The notes beneath the pieces are model-generated. The model worked only from the letters and a program-made list of their open reading frames with translations, was not told the DNA's origin and searched no databases. This document shows, piece by piece, positions 10,065-19,236 of a stretch of DNA of 64,000 bases. Origin of the DNA: Powellomyces hirtus (taxonomy: Eukaryota > Chytridiomycota > Chytridiomycetes > Spizellomycetales > Powellomycetaceae); assembly GCA_025526995.1 (NCBI GenBank), contig JAHLKG010000017.1, forward strand, positions 124,001 to 188,000, written 5' to 3'. The position numbers were made by a program, and so were the translations under genes. Each line of letters opens with the position of its first letter. The stretch's first letter is position 1.

Positions 10065-10329
10065 TTAGTTCTCCCCCCCCCCTCCTTCTTGTACATACTT
10101 TCACTTGTTGTCTGTTGCTCCTTTGGGGCCTGGCCTTCGGCCCGTATAATCAAATTCAGTACCACAATCTCATCGCTGTACTTGCCTTCTCATTGCTGTG
10201 CTCCCTTGAGCCTTGTAGCATTTCGTATGCGTCCGCTGTGTCCAATGTCACTCGGCTTCCTCGCGGCTATGGTGCTAATGGTAGATGCCCTGCATCACAC
10301 TTCCCCGTTGGGAAGACCGCCCAGCGGTT

Positions 10330-10605
10330 CCCCGGCCATCGTCCAACGATGCCGGTATCTCACCTAGTGAGGTCTACTGCCTCGCAGTCTTCGGCTCATC
10401 TCCCAGCGATCCCGGCATCTTGCCCAGCGAGATATGCTGCCCAGCAGCCTTCGGCCATCGTCCAACGATGCCGGCATCTCACCTCGTGAGGTCTACTGCC
10501 TTGCAGTCTTTGGCCATCGTCCCACGATGCCGGCATCTCACCTTGTGAGGTCTACTGCCTCGCAGTCTTCGGCTCGTCGCCCAACCATGCCGGGATCTCA
10601 CACTA
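10330..10605. repeat. About 60-bp tandem repeat, roughly 4.5 copies, each with hairpin motifs
   Basis: Units such as GGCCATCGTCCAACGATGCC...TCTCACCT.GTGAGGTCTACTGCC...GCAGTC recur at about 60-bp spacing, starting near 10330, 10391, 10450, 10509 and 10569. Each contains two short inverted repeats (CATCGT/ACGATG and CTCAC/GTGAG). The minus strand at 10605 starts TGTGAGATCCCGGC right after a purine-rich stretch downstream of Gypsy-A pol, so the array may be inside the Gypsy-A 3' LTR. The 10065-10329 interval shows nothing else recognisable. Confidence 0.75.
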
Positions 10606-11948
10606 TAATGTCCTCTACCTCAAGTAGCATCTCTCTTGTTAATTTACGTTGCAGCTCGCTATCTAGGTTCTCTTACGTCGCCTGGCTGCTAGCCTTTGGC
10701 CGCGGTCCTCTCCGGGGTGCTCCCGGAGCCATTCTTCCAGTGCGGTCGTTCCCTTCACGTGTGCATACGGCTCCCACGTGTTCTGAGTGTTGTCGTAACC
10801 TGTCCACTTGACTAGGAACTGCTCGGTGTTCCTGTGCCATCTAGCATTTAGGATCCTGTCCACTTGGTAGGTCTCCTGACCGTCTTCGTCCTTCTCGGGC
10901 TCAGGCGGGGTGGTGACCTGTCTGTACGGGGTACCACCCGGGTTGTGGTAACGTCTCAGAATGCTGACATGAAAGACTGGGTGCAACCCGGTGAACTCTC
11001 TGGGTAGTTCGAGCTCGTAGGTGTCAGGATGCGGGCCCTTGCCGCGTACTGTGAATGGTCCAATCCATTGCTCAGCCAGCTTTTTGTTCCTTGTGGTGAC
11101 GCTGGTAATCGCGATACCCTCACGATGGAGTAAGACCTTGTCACCCTCTCGGTATGCTTCCGTGTGCTTCTTGCGGTCATAGTACTTTGCCTGCTGGTCC
11201 TGTGCGTCTCGGAGCCGTTGCTGCACAATGCGACTCACGTCGGCGAATTCCTTAATCCGTCTCTCCACGGCGGTTCGTGCCGATTGCCTTATCATCTCTC
11301 CGGGGTTAGGTGCTACCCATTGGTTCGGTACCCGGGGAACGCGGCCTAGATCAATCTCGAAAGGAGATAGTCCCGTCGACGTCTGCGGCGTTCGGTTGTA
11401 GTTGTACTCGAGTGTGGGGAGTAAACTCTTCCAGTTGAAGCCGGCATAGTCAAGAAAGGGGCCCATGATTCCCTTGACCGTCTTGATGGCGTTCTCTGCC
11501 TTGCCGTCGGTCTGTTGGTGTCGTGCCGACGAGAGTTCCTGCTTGACGTCGAGCGCCCGCATAATGTACCGTAAGAATTCTGATAGCCACTTGGGGTCCC
11601 GATCGCTCACAATGGTGTGGGGTAACCCCGTGTGGCGGAATGCCTGTTCCAGAAAGAGTTGAGCCGTCTCCTGAGCTGTAGCGCGTGTGTTAGTAGGTAG
11701 AAGTATCACGCAGCATGAAAGGTAGTCAACGATGAGGAGTACGGCGTCCGCCGTCTTGGTCAGTCTCTTGCCGGTGTGGTGCGAGGGGTTCTTCGTCACA
11801 TCGGGCTCTACCCGAGGTTCCCCCCCCTTAGAGCCTGACGTGGGGAAGAAAATATCCGTGCTGATTTGGTGCCAATGAGCGTCGGGGATCGGTAAGCTGC
11901 GGAGGAAGCCGATCGGTTCGGCGCGCTTGTGGCGTTGGCATGTAGGGC
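10606..11948 (-). mobile_element. Gypsy-A, 3' part (integrase core, chromodomain, tail), inverted
   Basis: On the minus strand the sequence starts GCCCTACA TGCCAACGCC (CQRHKRAEP), the direct continuation of the integrase zinc finger cut at 2070. A frameshift near the G-run at 11819-11826 is followed by an open frame from 11799 to 10663. Integrase core: D of LLIVDYLSC, D of IVSDRDPKW, E of GKAENAIKT. Then the GPY/F-like region (EQWIGPFTVRGKGPHPDTYEL), a chromodomain (YQVDRIL, FLVKWTGYDNTQNTWEP) and a basic tail. After the stop at 10663 the sequence to 10606 is purine-rich. Confidence 0.9.
11944..11948. repeat. Target-site duplication, right partner (AGGGC on +)
   Basis: Inverse complement of GCCCT at 2066-2070. 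It abuts the Copia-A2 LTR and is embedded in the same Gypsy-A codons. Confidence 0.85.
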
Positions 11949-12187
11949 TGTTGGTCTGAGAGTATCTGAGTAGACGATTGAGGAAGCTTTAGGGTAGTTG
12001 ACTGAGCAGAACAACGAAGTAACTTAATCCCGCTCTATTGGAGAAAAAGAGAAAAGTCCCACCGATATATTAAGTATGGAAGGAAAACTACTTATATCGG
12101 AGTTGATCACGTGGGCTCACGTTATCGCATAATACGCCCTGCGATGGCGCAGTTGTGACTCGATGACAGAGTCAGTGCGTGCTAACA
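11949..12187 (-). repeat. Copia-A2 3' LTR (239 bp)
   Basis: Shares both informative bases with the LTR at 2071-2309. It also has several private changes. Confidence 0.95.
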
Positions 12188-12349
12188 CCCCCACTCAGAC
12201 CTGTCAGTCTGTTTGTGAGAGAGTTGCTCTATCTACTTTTACTACACAGCCACGCGCACACCCCCAAACACCCCCATTTATTACATTTTTAAGAATACGA
12301 GGAATGGCTAGGGTACGTCTATGAGATCTGCGCAAATGAGGCGTAAGCT

Positions 12350-15300
12350 CTAACTATGTGCCGGTGTAGTTGTCAGGTTCGGGCAAAGCAAAGCAGACGG
12401 CGAGAAAGACGGGACCGCCGGTAACCGCTCCTGCGACGACCACAGCTCCTGCTGTGCCGTCGTCAGTGGTGCCCTCTGCACCACAGGGAGGCACACCCGC
12501 TGCGGGGTTGTCCCGAGCGGAGATTTGAACGATGTCGGCGGCGCATGCCCGACAGTTCCACCGCAAGGACCGTCAAGGGGTCCCTGAACGTCACATCGAG
12601 CAGGCGAAAGACCGGGTGAAAGACCGGACGAGGTCTGGTACGCCTCTGGGTCGCGCACGGGCGACCGGGACGCTTGATGGACTGAGGTCCATACTAGAGG
12701 ACCGGCGGAGCCGGAAGCTGGCGGTTGGGAAGGGCAAGGATACAGCCCAGGCAAAGAAAAGGACTGCGGACAAGAAGTCTGCAGCGGAGGTGAAGAGGAT
12801 GTGGGACATCCTGGAGCGGGAAGCTCCATATAATGATGAGGAAGAGGAGGAGGAGGAGGGGGCAGCCGAGGAGTTGGAGGGACCATTGGGTTCTTCAAGC
12901 CGACGCTCACCCTCAAGCGATGAGGATGATGGAGGAGGGGCAGGCCCATCCTCCTTGGGGGGCATTGCTTCGGGTTCCGCAATTGCGGTGTAGATGCCCA
13001 GGTAAGCCAGTGTTGTGAGGAATGCTCCTGACATTCAGCGAGTAACACTTGGGTTCGGTGTGTTTCCATAGACGCGCCCTCATTGCGTCTTCTCTCGTCA
13101 AATATATGAGTCCCATTTGTAATCCTCAGAAGAGTGTCCTTATGTTTCACAGTGGGAAAAGGCTTCGTAAAGATGTCCGCCAGTTGATCGTCCGTATTGG
13201 TGTCGATGATTTCGATAATTTGCTTCGCAAACAAATCGCGTATAGCGTGGTACTGAACGTCGATGTGTTTGGTGCGTTGGTTGATAGCCTTAGACTGAAT
13301 CAAGGCCCCGGCGCTCTGATTATCGACATGTAGAGGGACCGGTCGAGATTTGTAATCCGGTTGAGGTCCCAAAACTTCCGCCAAGAGTTGGCGTAGCCAT
13401 TTGGCTTCGTTGTGGCCGGTACTGGCAGCTATATACTCCGCTTCGGTCATACTTTGGGCGGTGCACTTCTGCTTGCTGCTTTTCCACAGAACAGGAAACC
13501 CATTGTAAAGGGCCAAAATACCTGTAGTGGACGTCCGGTCGGTGAGTTCTCCTGCATAATCCGCATCCATGAATACGCGTAGGCCACGCGGATCATTTCG
13601 TTCGGAGGTGAACTTGAGGGCATAATCGCGGGTACCCTTCAAATAGCGGAAAATGCGCTTAACATTGTTCCAGTCGGAGTTGGTAGGTGCGGCGACGCGG
13701 CATGCAACGTAACCGACTGCAGTGGCGATATCCCATCGCCATGTGATGGAGGCCCAAGTGAGGACCCCCACTGCTTCCTGATACATTTTCAGATTTGTGC
13801 ATGGGGTCGAATCCTCCGGTTGTTGGTTATGCGCTGACACGGTGTACGGAGTGGAGACAGGATGGCAGTCGCTCATGCCGAATTGTGCAAGAGCGTCGTC
13901 GATGTACTTGACATTTGAGATTTCGAGGGTACGGACAGCAGAGTCGAAGTCATATTTGTAGACGAGACCAAGGTGACTGGTTACGCGACCTTGTTCTGTA
14001 AACTTGAACTTCGAATGTAGCTCCATTTTGCTGTTCGCCAGAATCTCCTGATCCTTTGCTGCAATCAGCAGGTCATCGACAAAGACCATAATAAGGACCA
14101 GGTTGTTGTTCGACGGAGGTGTACGGTCGTCTGTCGCGTACTTGAAAAAGATACACAGGCATACAGAAACCGCTTCGTAGCCGAGCTTCAACAGTGCAGT
14201 CTTCAATGTCTCATACCAAAGAAGAGGTGATTGCTTCAGGCTGTAGAGACCTTTCAGTAGCTTCAGGACCCAATTGCCTTTGGGGTGATCCGGATCTTCG
14301 AATCCCTCAAACTGCTCGATATAGATATCCTTATCAATATCACTGTTAAGGAAGGCGGTGACAGCGTCCATACTGTGGATGTCCAGCCCGTGCTGAACAC
14401 AATACGCCAAGAAGAGGCGTAGCGCTGTGAATGGTAGCGTCGGCGAGTATGTATCACCAAAGTCGCGACCGGGTTGTTGAGAGAAGCCTTGAGCCACTGC
14501 TCTGGCTTTGAACTTGTTAAAGGTGCCATCGGGATTGACCTTCGTTCGAAAGACCCATGTTGTGCCCATCACGCGCTTGTTGCGTGGATGCTTGGTGAGC
14601 TCCCATGTACCGTTGTCGACCAGGGATTGGTACTCAATGCGTGCAGCCTTGAGAAATTCCTCCTTCTGAGGGGTTTTCATCGCTTGCTTCCATGTCATGG
14701 CGTCTTTGTTGATCGTTGCTTGAGTCCGCGCGCGGACGGCGTATGCAGCAATGGGGTCATTTTGTCGTGTGCCGAAATCGTACGCGGCGACTCGATTCTC
14801 CCAGTCATCCAATGCGGTAGTATCGAGTAGTGAAAGTCGGGACTCCCACGTAGGTTCTTGATATCCCTCCCACTTAACCAAGTACTCTTTTGTGTGCACC
14901 TTACTGCGGCGCTCGTCGATAATCGCCTCCACGGTGTATTCGACGTCATCCTCCTGACTCTCCTCATCAAGGAGATCAAGATGTGCTGGATCCTGCTGAT
15001 ATTTGGGTTCGAGTCCCAAGTCTTCTTTGAAGATCACGTCTCGTGACACTTCGACCTTGTCAGTGATAGGATCCCAAACCAGATACCCCTTGGTACCTGA
15101 GGGTTGAGCATAGCCTACCAAGTAAGCCTTCTTCGCTCGATTCCCCATTTTATCGCGTCCTTTGCTTGTTAGAACGGAATACGCCACGCAACCAATACGC
15201 TGAAGGTGGGCAATATCAGGACGTCGGCCACATAAGATCTCATGCGGCGTCTTCTTGTTGATGCGGTTGTACGTAAGGGAATAGATGTATCCAGCCGCTA

Positions 15301-16792
15301 CCAGTAGAGCAGGCCAGAATCTTTGACGTAGTTTTGTATCCGCGAAGGTGGCGCGGACCCTGTCCAGCGCCGTGCGATGCCATCGTTCGGCAATCCCGTT
15401 TTGCTGACTCGAATAGGCCGCGGACTTTTGATGAGTGATACCATTTTGCAATAGGTACTCTAGAACCTCGCCAAAGTATTCGGTGCCTCGATCCGTACGT
15501 AGGATCTTGATTTGTCGGTCAGTCTGTTTCTCAATCCAAGCCTTGTAGATGAGAAACTTGTCGAGTATGACTGCTGAGTCCTTTGAAGGAATAGGGAAAA
15601 CAGTCACGTATCTGGATGTGTGTTCAATGAACTCCAGCGAATAGCGTGATACTTTGTAACCAGGGATGCAAAATGGTCCTTGTAGGTCTGAATGAATCAG
15701 CTCACAGATCTCCCTGGCTTCAACATTACCAGGGGAGAATGGAAGACAAGCGGCTTTTCCTAACACGCAGGCTTCACAATCTTTGAAGTCGCTTAGATCC
15801 CCCACTACGGACCAACCGTCCGTAACTGATGCCATCTTCTCCAGTACGTGTCTGCCAACGTGTCCAAGACGAGCATGAGCGAGTGTAGGAGAGACTTCGA
15901 CAGTGCATGCTTCTGAATCTGTCCACAGACTTTCAGACAGCAGCGTACCTTGCAGGTAATACGCGTTGTTGCGGCGTACACCTATGGCGATTTCTTTGCC
16001 GTCTCGCATGAAAATGACGTCTCCATTCGATTTGAAGAGCAAGTCAACGCCTTGATTGTTGCATTTCGCTACCGATACGAGATCTCGTCGTAGTCCTGGC
16101 ACATGCAGAACTCCGCCCAACTCGAGCGGATTCGGATAGTTGTTAACTTCTACTCGTACCGTACCCCGAACTGTAGAGGGTAGTGATGTTTTGTCAGCAA
16201 GCATAACAGCTCTGACATCACTGTACACGGTTGAGTGATCCAAGGTCGCTTTGTGAGGTGTCATGTGGTCCGTAGCGCCAGAGTTGATGAGGGCTTCATA
16301 CGGTTGTTCTTGGCAGACCCAGACGTGTAATGCTTCCACAGCATTTGTGCTAACAGCACCATCAGACGACTGCTTCGTCTTGTTCTTCTCCATCTCGGAT
16401 TTGAACTTCTTTAACACTTCGCACTCCTGTGTTCGGTGTTTAGGGTCTTCACAGGCCCAACAACCCGACTTTTGTGATTGTTGACCTTTGTTTGATGGAG
16501 TGGATTCCTTGTCCTTTTTGCCGTTTGTTGACTTCTCCCCGTGGTTCTTGCCACCCTTTTGTTTCTTAGAGGCGTCAGTGTGTGCGGCACCTGGTCGCGT
16601 ATCCGTTGTGGTCCTGCTAGGTTTCTTAGCCATGTTGACGGCGATCCTGGATGCAGCGGCCTGTAAACTGCTCAAATCAGTTATGTTTTCTTCATTAGCC
16701 TGAACCAAGGCTGCAAGGTCTGGTGTTTGCGCGTTGATGAAGTAATCCTGAAGGACGTAATCCGGTGTTTTCGGCAGAGAAAATGCCAGCAT
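12350..16792 (-). CDS. Copia-A2 pol, 1480 codons open from capsid C-terminus to Pro-rich tail
   Basis: The first Met in frame is MLAFSLPKTPDYV, but the frame is open upstream into the capsid. Domains in order: capsid end; CCHC knuckle CWACEDPKHRTQEC; protease ALINSGATDHMT, where the catalytic Asp of the usual D-S-G is Asn; integrase HSDLQGPF, RTDRGTEY and NGIAERWH; chromodomain (YTVEAIIDERR, YLVKWEGYQEPTWE); RT with VFVDDLLIA; RNase H with FMDADYAGEL, TEAEYIAAS and HVDNQSAGALI. A Pro/Ser-rich tail of about 240 residues follows and is overlapped by an antisense ORF. Translation would need frameshifting from gag. The N in the protease triad suggests it is inactive despite the long frame. Confidence 0.92.
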   Translation of the reverse strand: MLAFSLPKTPDYVLQDYFINAQTPDLAALVQANEENITDLSSLQAAASRIAVNMAKKPSRTTTDTRPGAAHTDASKKQKGGKNHGEKSTNGKKDKESTPSNKGQQSQKSGCWACEDPKHRTQECEVLKKFKSEMEKNKTKQSSDGAVSTNAVEALHVWVCQEQPYEALINSGATDHMTPHKATLDHSTVYSDVRAVMLADKTSLPSTVRGTVRVEVNNYPNPLELGGVLHVPGLRRDLVSVAKCNNQGVDLLFKSNGDVIFMRDGKEIAIGVRRNNAYYLQGTLLSESLWTDSEACTVEVSPTLAHARLGHVGRHVLEKMASVTDGWSVVGDLSDFKDCEACVLGKAACLPFSPGNVEAREICELIHSDLQGPFCIPGYKVSRYSLEFIEHTSRYVTVFPIPSKDSAVILDKFLIYKAWIEKQTDRQIKILRTDRGTEYFGEVLEYLLQNGITHQKSAAYSSQQNGIAERWHRTALDRVRATFADTKLRQRFWPALLVAAGYIYSLTYNRINKKTPHEILCGRRPDIAHLQRIGCVAYSVLTSKGRDKMGNRAKKAYLVGYAQPSGTKGYLVWDPITDKVEVSRDVIFKEDLGLEPKYQQDPAHLDLLDEESQEDDVEYTVEAIIDERRSKVHTKEYLVKWEGYQEPTWESRLSLLDTTALDDWENRVAAYDFGTRQNDPIAAYAVRARTQATINKDAMTWKQAMKTPQKEEFLKAARIEYQSLVDNGTWELTKHPRNKRVMGTTWVFRTKVNPDGTFNKFKARAVAQGFSQQPGRDFGDTYSPTLPFTALRLFLAYCVQHGLDIHSMDAVTAFLNSDIDKDIYIEQFEGFEDPDHPKGNWVLKLLKGLYSLKQSPLLWYETLKTALLKLGYEAVSVCLCIFFKYATDDRTPPSNNNLVLIMVFVDDLLIAAKDQEILANSKMELHSKFKFTEQGRVTSHLGLVYKYDFDSAVRTLEISNVKYIDDALAQFGMSDCHPVSTPYTVSAHNQQPEDSTPCTNLKMYQEAVGVLTWASITWRWDIATAVGYVACRVAAPTNSDWNNVKRIFRYLKGTRDYALKFTSERNDPRGLRVFMDADYAGELTDRTSTTGILALYNGFPVLWKSSKQKCTAQSMTEAEYIAASTGHNEAKWLRQLLAEVLGPQPDYKSRPVPLHVDNQSAGALIQSKAINQRTKHIDVQYHAIRDLFAKQIIEIIDTNTDDQLADIFTKPFPTVKHKDTLLRITNGTHIFDERRRNEGASMETHRTQVLLAECQEHSSQHWLTWASTPQLRNPKQCPPRRMGLPLLHHPHRLRVSVGLKNPMVPPTPRLPPPPPPLPHHYMELPAPGCPTSSSPPLQTSCPQSFSLPGLYPCPSQPPASGSAGPLVWTSVHQASRSPVRDPEAYQTSSGLSPGLSPARCDVQGPLDGPCGGTVGHAPPTSFKSPLGTTPQRVCLPVVQRAPLTTAQQELWSSQERLPAVPSFSPSALLCPNLTTTPAHS
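12369..12993 (+). pseudogene. Antisense ORF of Copia-A2, interrupted
   Basis: Counterpart of the 207-codon antisense ORF of Copia-A1. The frame is stopped by TGA at 12526-12528 where Copia-A1 has CGA, leaving 153 codons from the Met at 12532. The acidic run and basic middle are conserved. Confidence 0.35.
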
Positions 16793-17883
16793 GTTGAACT
16801 GAGTGATGTACTCATCATGCGGCCTTTGGGGGGCAATTCCCGTAATTTCTGCAGCGAATCTCTAGTGTGGTTTCGTGGCGTGAACCGCGCCAGAAGGGCG
16901 GACCTAAGACCGGTGTTGGTTTGTCCTGAATCAACGTCTTCAAAGTCATGCCACGTCGTAATTTCGTTCCTTTTACTTGGTGAAAGCGACTGCCACCAAG
17001 TGTATGCCCATCCTGTGAGTTTCGTAGCCACAAAATCTACAAGAAACTCGGGCGGAACCATTTCATACTTCACAACTGTCTCAATCTTGTCGATGAACGT
17101 TCAAAGTTTGACCATATTGGCTTCCCCGTTGTAAGATCCAATATCTTTCAGCGTTCCATCCACGAAAGCCTTTGCACCTCGACTGTTGACAATTTTGGTC
17201 GTCACGCTGTGTATGCTCGATGTCGGTGATGTAGGGCGGCGTTCGAATGGAGAGCGTTGGTATTCCTGTTGAGCTCCAATCTCCTGATTGTACTCTGTCC
17301 ACGGTGCAGCGAACCCATCGTTGCGAGTGGGTGATGGTGTGCGTACGCACCGTTGCGCCGTACGTACCTGAGGGTTGATCGGGATATTCACATCCTGATC
17401 CATGCGCCATTTCATTTGGAGCATTTCCGTTAGTTGGGCTAGAGAATTCTCAAGCCTATCTATCCTATCCACGTCCGCCTCACGCGGGTGGACATGCACG
17501 GTGTTTGCTGATTCCCCAATTGGGAATGCCGCTGGAGTACTGTAGTTGATCGTTCTTTGATCATCTGTACTGCTTGATAGGGGACGGGTATCGATCTTGC
17601 CATCGTGTCGGTCGATGTTTCGGGTACGCCCTTCCAATGCGTCGTCGCCCTCGTCGGCGTCGACACTCAAAGGCGTTGGCTCTGCCAGTGTATCGTTACC
17701 GGCAGATTTCCCTCCATTGTCTGGTGATGTCCATTCACCAGGCACTCGTGCGCTTTTCTTTGCTGCACGTTCTACGGCTCGTTGTAGCGTATTGGACCCT
17801 GGGGTCTGTCGACCCGTTAGGCGTCTTAACATACTACGAGTGTACCGGGGGCTCGTTTCGTTGCCTACCATTTCAGGGCTCAT
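16793..17883 (-). pseudogene. Copia-A2 gag
   Basis: Starts with the same ATG inside the primer-binding site. It is open for 260 codons until TGA at 17101-17103, where Copia-A1 has CGA (LRTFIDKIE). Reading continues in the same frame through 17073 and changes to the -1 pol frame near LRELPPKGR, as in Copia-A1. Confidence 0.8.
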
Positions 17884-17887
17884 AACC

Positions 17888-18126
17888 TGTTGGTCTGAGA
17901 GTATCTGGGTAGATAATTGAGGAAGCTTTAGGGTAGTTGACTGAGCAGAACAACGAAGTAACTTAATCCCGCTCTATTGGAGACAAAGGGAAATGTCCCA
18001 TTGATATATTAAGTATGGAAGGAAAACTACTTATATCGGAGTTGATCACGTGGGCTCACGTGATCGCGTAATACGCCCTGTGATGGCGCAGTTGTGACTT
18101 GATGACAGAGTCTGTATGTGCTAACA
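17888..18126 (-). repeat. Copia-A2 5' LTR (239 bp)
   Basis: Carries A at both informative sites, matching the LTR at 8011-8249. It also has a private cluster of changes (GACAAAGGGAAATG). Confidence 0.95.
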
Positions 18127-18759
18127 GCTGGACTTGGCTTCTGGGACACCAAGGCTGTTGCAGAAGGGAATGCGGTGAGCAGATGGAAGGAAGAACTCTG
18201 GAAAGGCAGCTAAGGCCTTTTCCACACAAGCTGACACTAAGGGCTATGTCCAAAAGACTATTTAAGCTAAGGGGAAGGCAGATTGGAAGAAGGAGGCTGT
18301 TTGTCACTACTGCAACAAGAAGGGGCACATCAAGACAGAGTGTCACAAAAAGGCTGCAGAGAAAAAGAAGGGACAGAATCAGGCAAACTCAACTCAACAG
18401 ATGCTCGTAGAGATTGCTTTTAGCACCATTTGGACTCGGTTACCATCTTTGACATGGTGACATGGATTTGGAACTCAGAAGCCTTTCAACAAATGACTGG
18501 TTGTAGAGAGCTCTTTGGGGACTATCAGAAGATGTCTCCTGTTGCCATTGAGATGGCAGAAAATCACACCTTGGAAGTTGTGGGGCATGAGATGCTTCAC
18601 ATGTGGTTGCTCAATGCAGAGGGGAAAATAGTGCCCCTGCACATCCAGCATTGCATACAGGTCCCTACTATGACCATGGCTCTCCTGACACTGACTCATC
18701 TTGCCAAAGCGGGAGGCATTGAAAAGGGACCGGAAGCTGCTGACATCTCCACAAAGGAT
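18127..18759 (+). pseudogene. Copia-C remnant: gag zinc knuckle and protease region
   Basis: Translation around 18295-18370 gives CHYCNKKGHIKTECHKK, a CCHC zinc knuckle, followed by a Lys-rich stretch. The frame from 18430 (AFQQMTGCRELFGDYQKM, then MAENHTLEVVG and LLTLTHLAKAGG) resembles the copia protease-to-preintegrase segment, but the catalytic DSG is gone. Frameshifts throughout. It is cut on the left by Copia-A2 and on the right by the Copia-B1 LTR. Confidence 0.65.
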
Positions 18760-19122
18760 TATTGGAAATGTTGAGCCTTGCGTACTCAACCTTGGTCCTT
18801 ACATCAGATCCTCACATGAATCTCCGGCTAGAACATGGGACCATCATACTGGTAACGCTAAGAGCTGAATTGGATCACGTGTAGTCACGTGATTGCAGAA
18901 AAAGTAGATTAGAACGCTCAAAGCAAAACACTACCAATAAGATTCAAGACACAAAATACATTTATGTACATTACATCTCTGTGCATCTGACTACTATACA
19001 CCGTCATCAGCATCACAGAAGAGCTCTGTAAAACTCCTAACAACGTATACCGGAGGCTACATCAAATTCGGCCAATCCTCTGCAATTCCGATAAAGTACT
19101 GGAAGTGCCAATATCTCCAATA
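18760..19122 (+). repeat. Copia-B1 5' LTR
   Basis: TATTGGAAATGTTGAG start and CTCCAATA end, 363 bp. It contains the ATCACGTGTAGTCACGTGAT palindromic segment also found in the other Copia-B LTRs. Confidence 0.9.
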
Positions 19123-19137
19123 GGTTATGAGCCCTGA
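19123..19137 (+). promoter_or_regulatory. Copia-B1 primer-binding site (initiator tRNA-Met anticodon arm)
   Basis: GGTTATGAGCCCTGA, identical to the Copia-A site. Here the ATG opens only a short frame that stops within ten codons; gag starts at 19237. Confidence 0.8.
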
Positions 19138-19236
19138 GACCGGTCGAATTTGAATCATTCTCCCTTCGTAAAACCTGTAAACTACAAGTCTTCCGTCAAA
19201 TTCAAGTGCCAAGAAAGTACCGAGCACACCATCAAG

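Larger units (their letters stand above)
11949..18126 (-). mobile_element. Copia-A2, full-length Ty1/copia element with a chromodomain, inverted relative to Copia-A1
   Basis: A 6178-bp element on the minus strand. LTRs are 17888-18126 (5') and 11949-12187 (3'), with the primer-binding site at 17873-17887 and a polypurine tract beside 12188. It is better preserved than Copia-A1: the protease-to-RNase H frame is open for 1480 codons. It abuts Gypsy-A on the left and the Copia-C remnant on the right (GCTGG at 18127-18131). Confidence 0.95.

Noticed and set aside
10330..10605. CRISPR-like array
   Set aside because: Units are contiguous tandem repeats without unique spacers, in a eukaryotic context.
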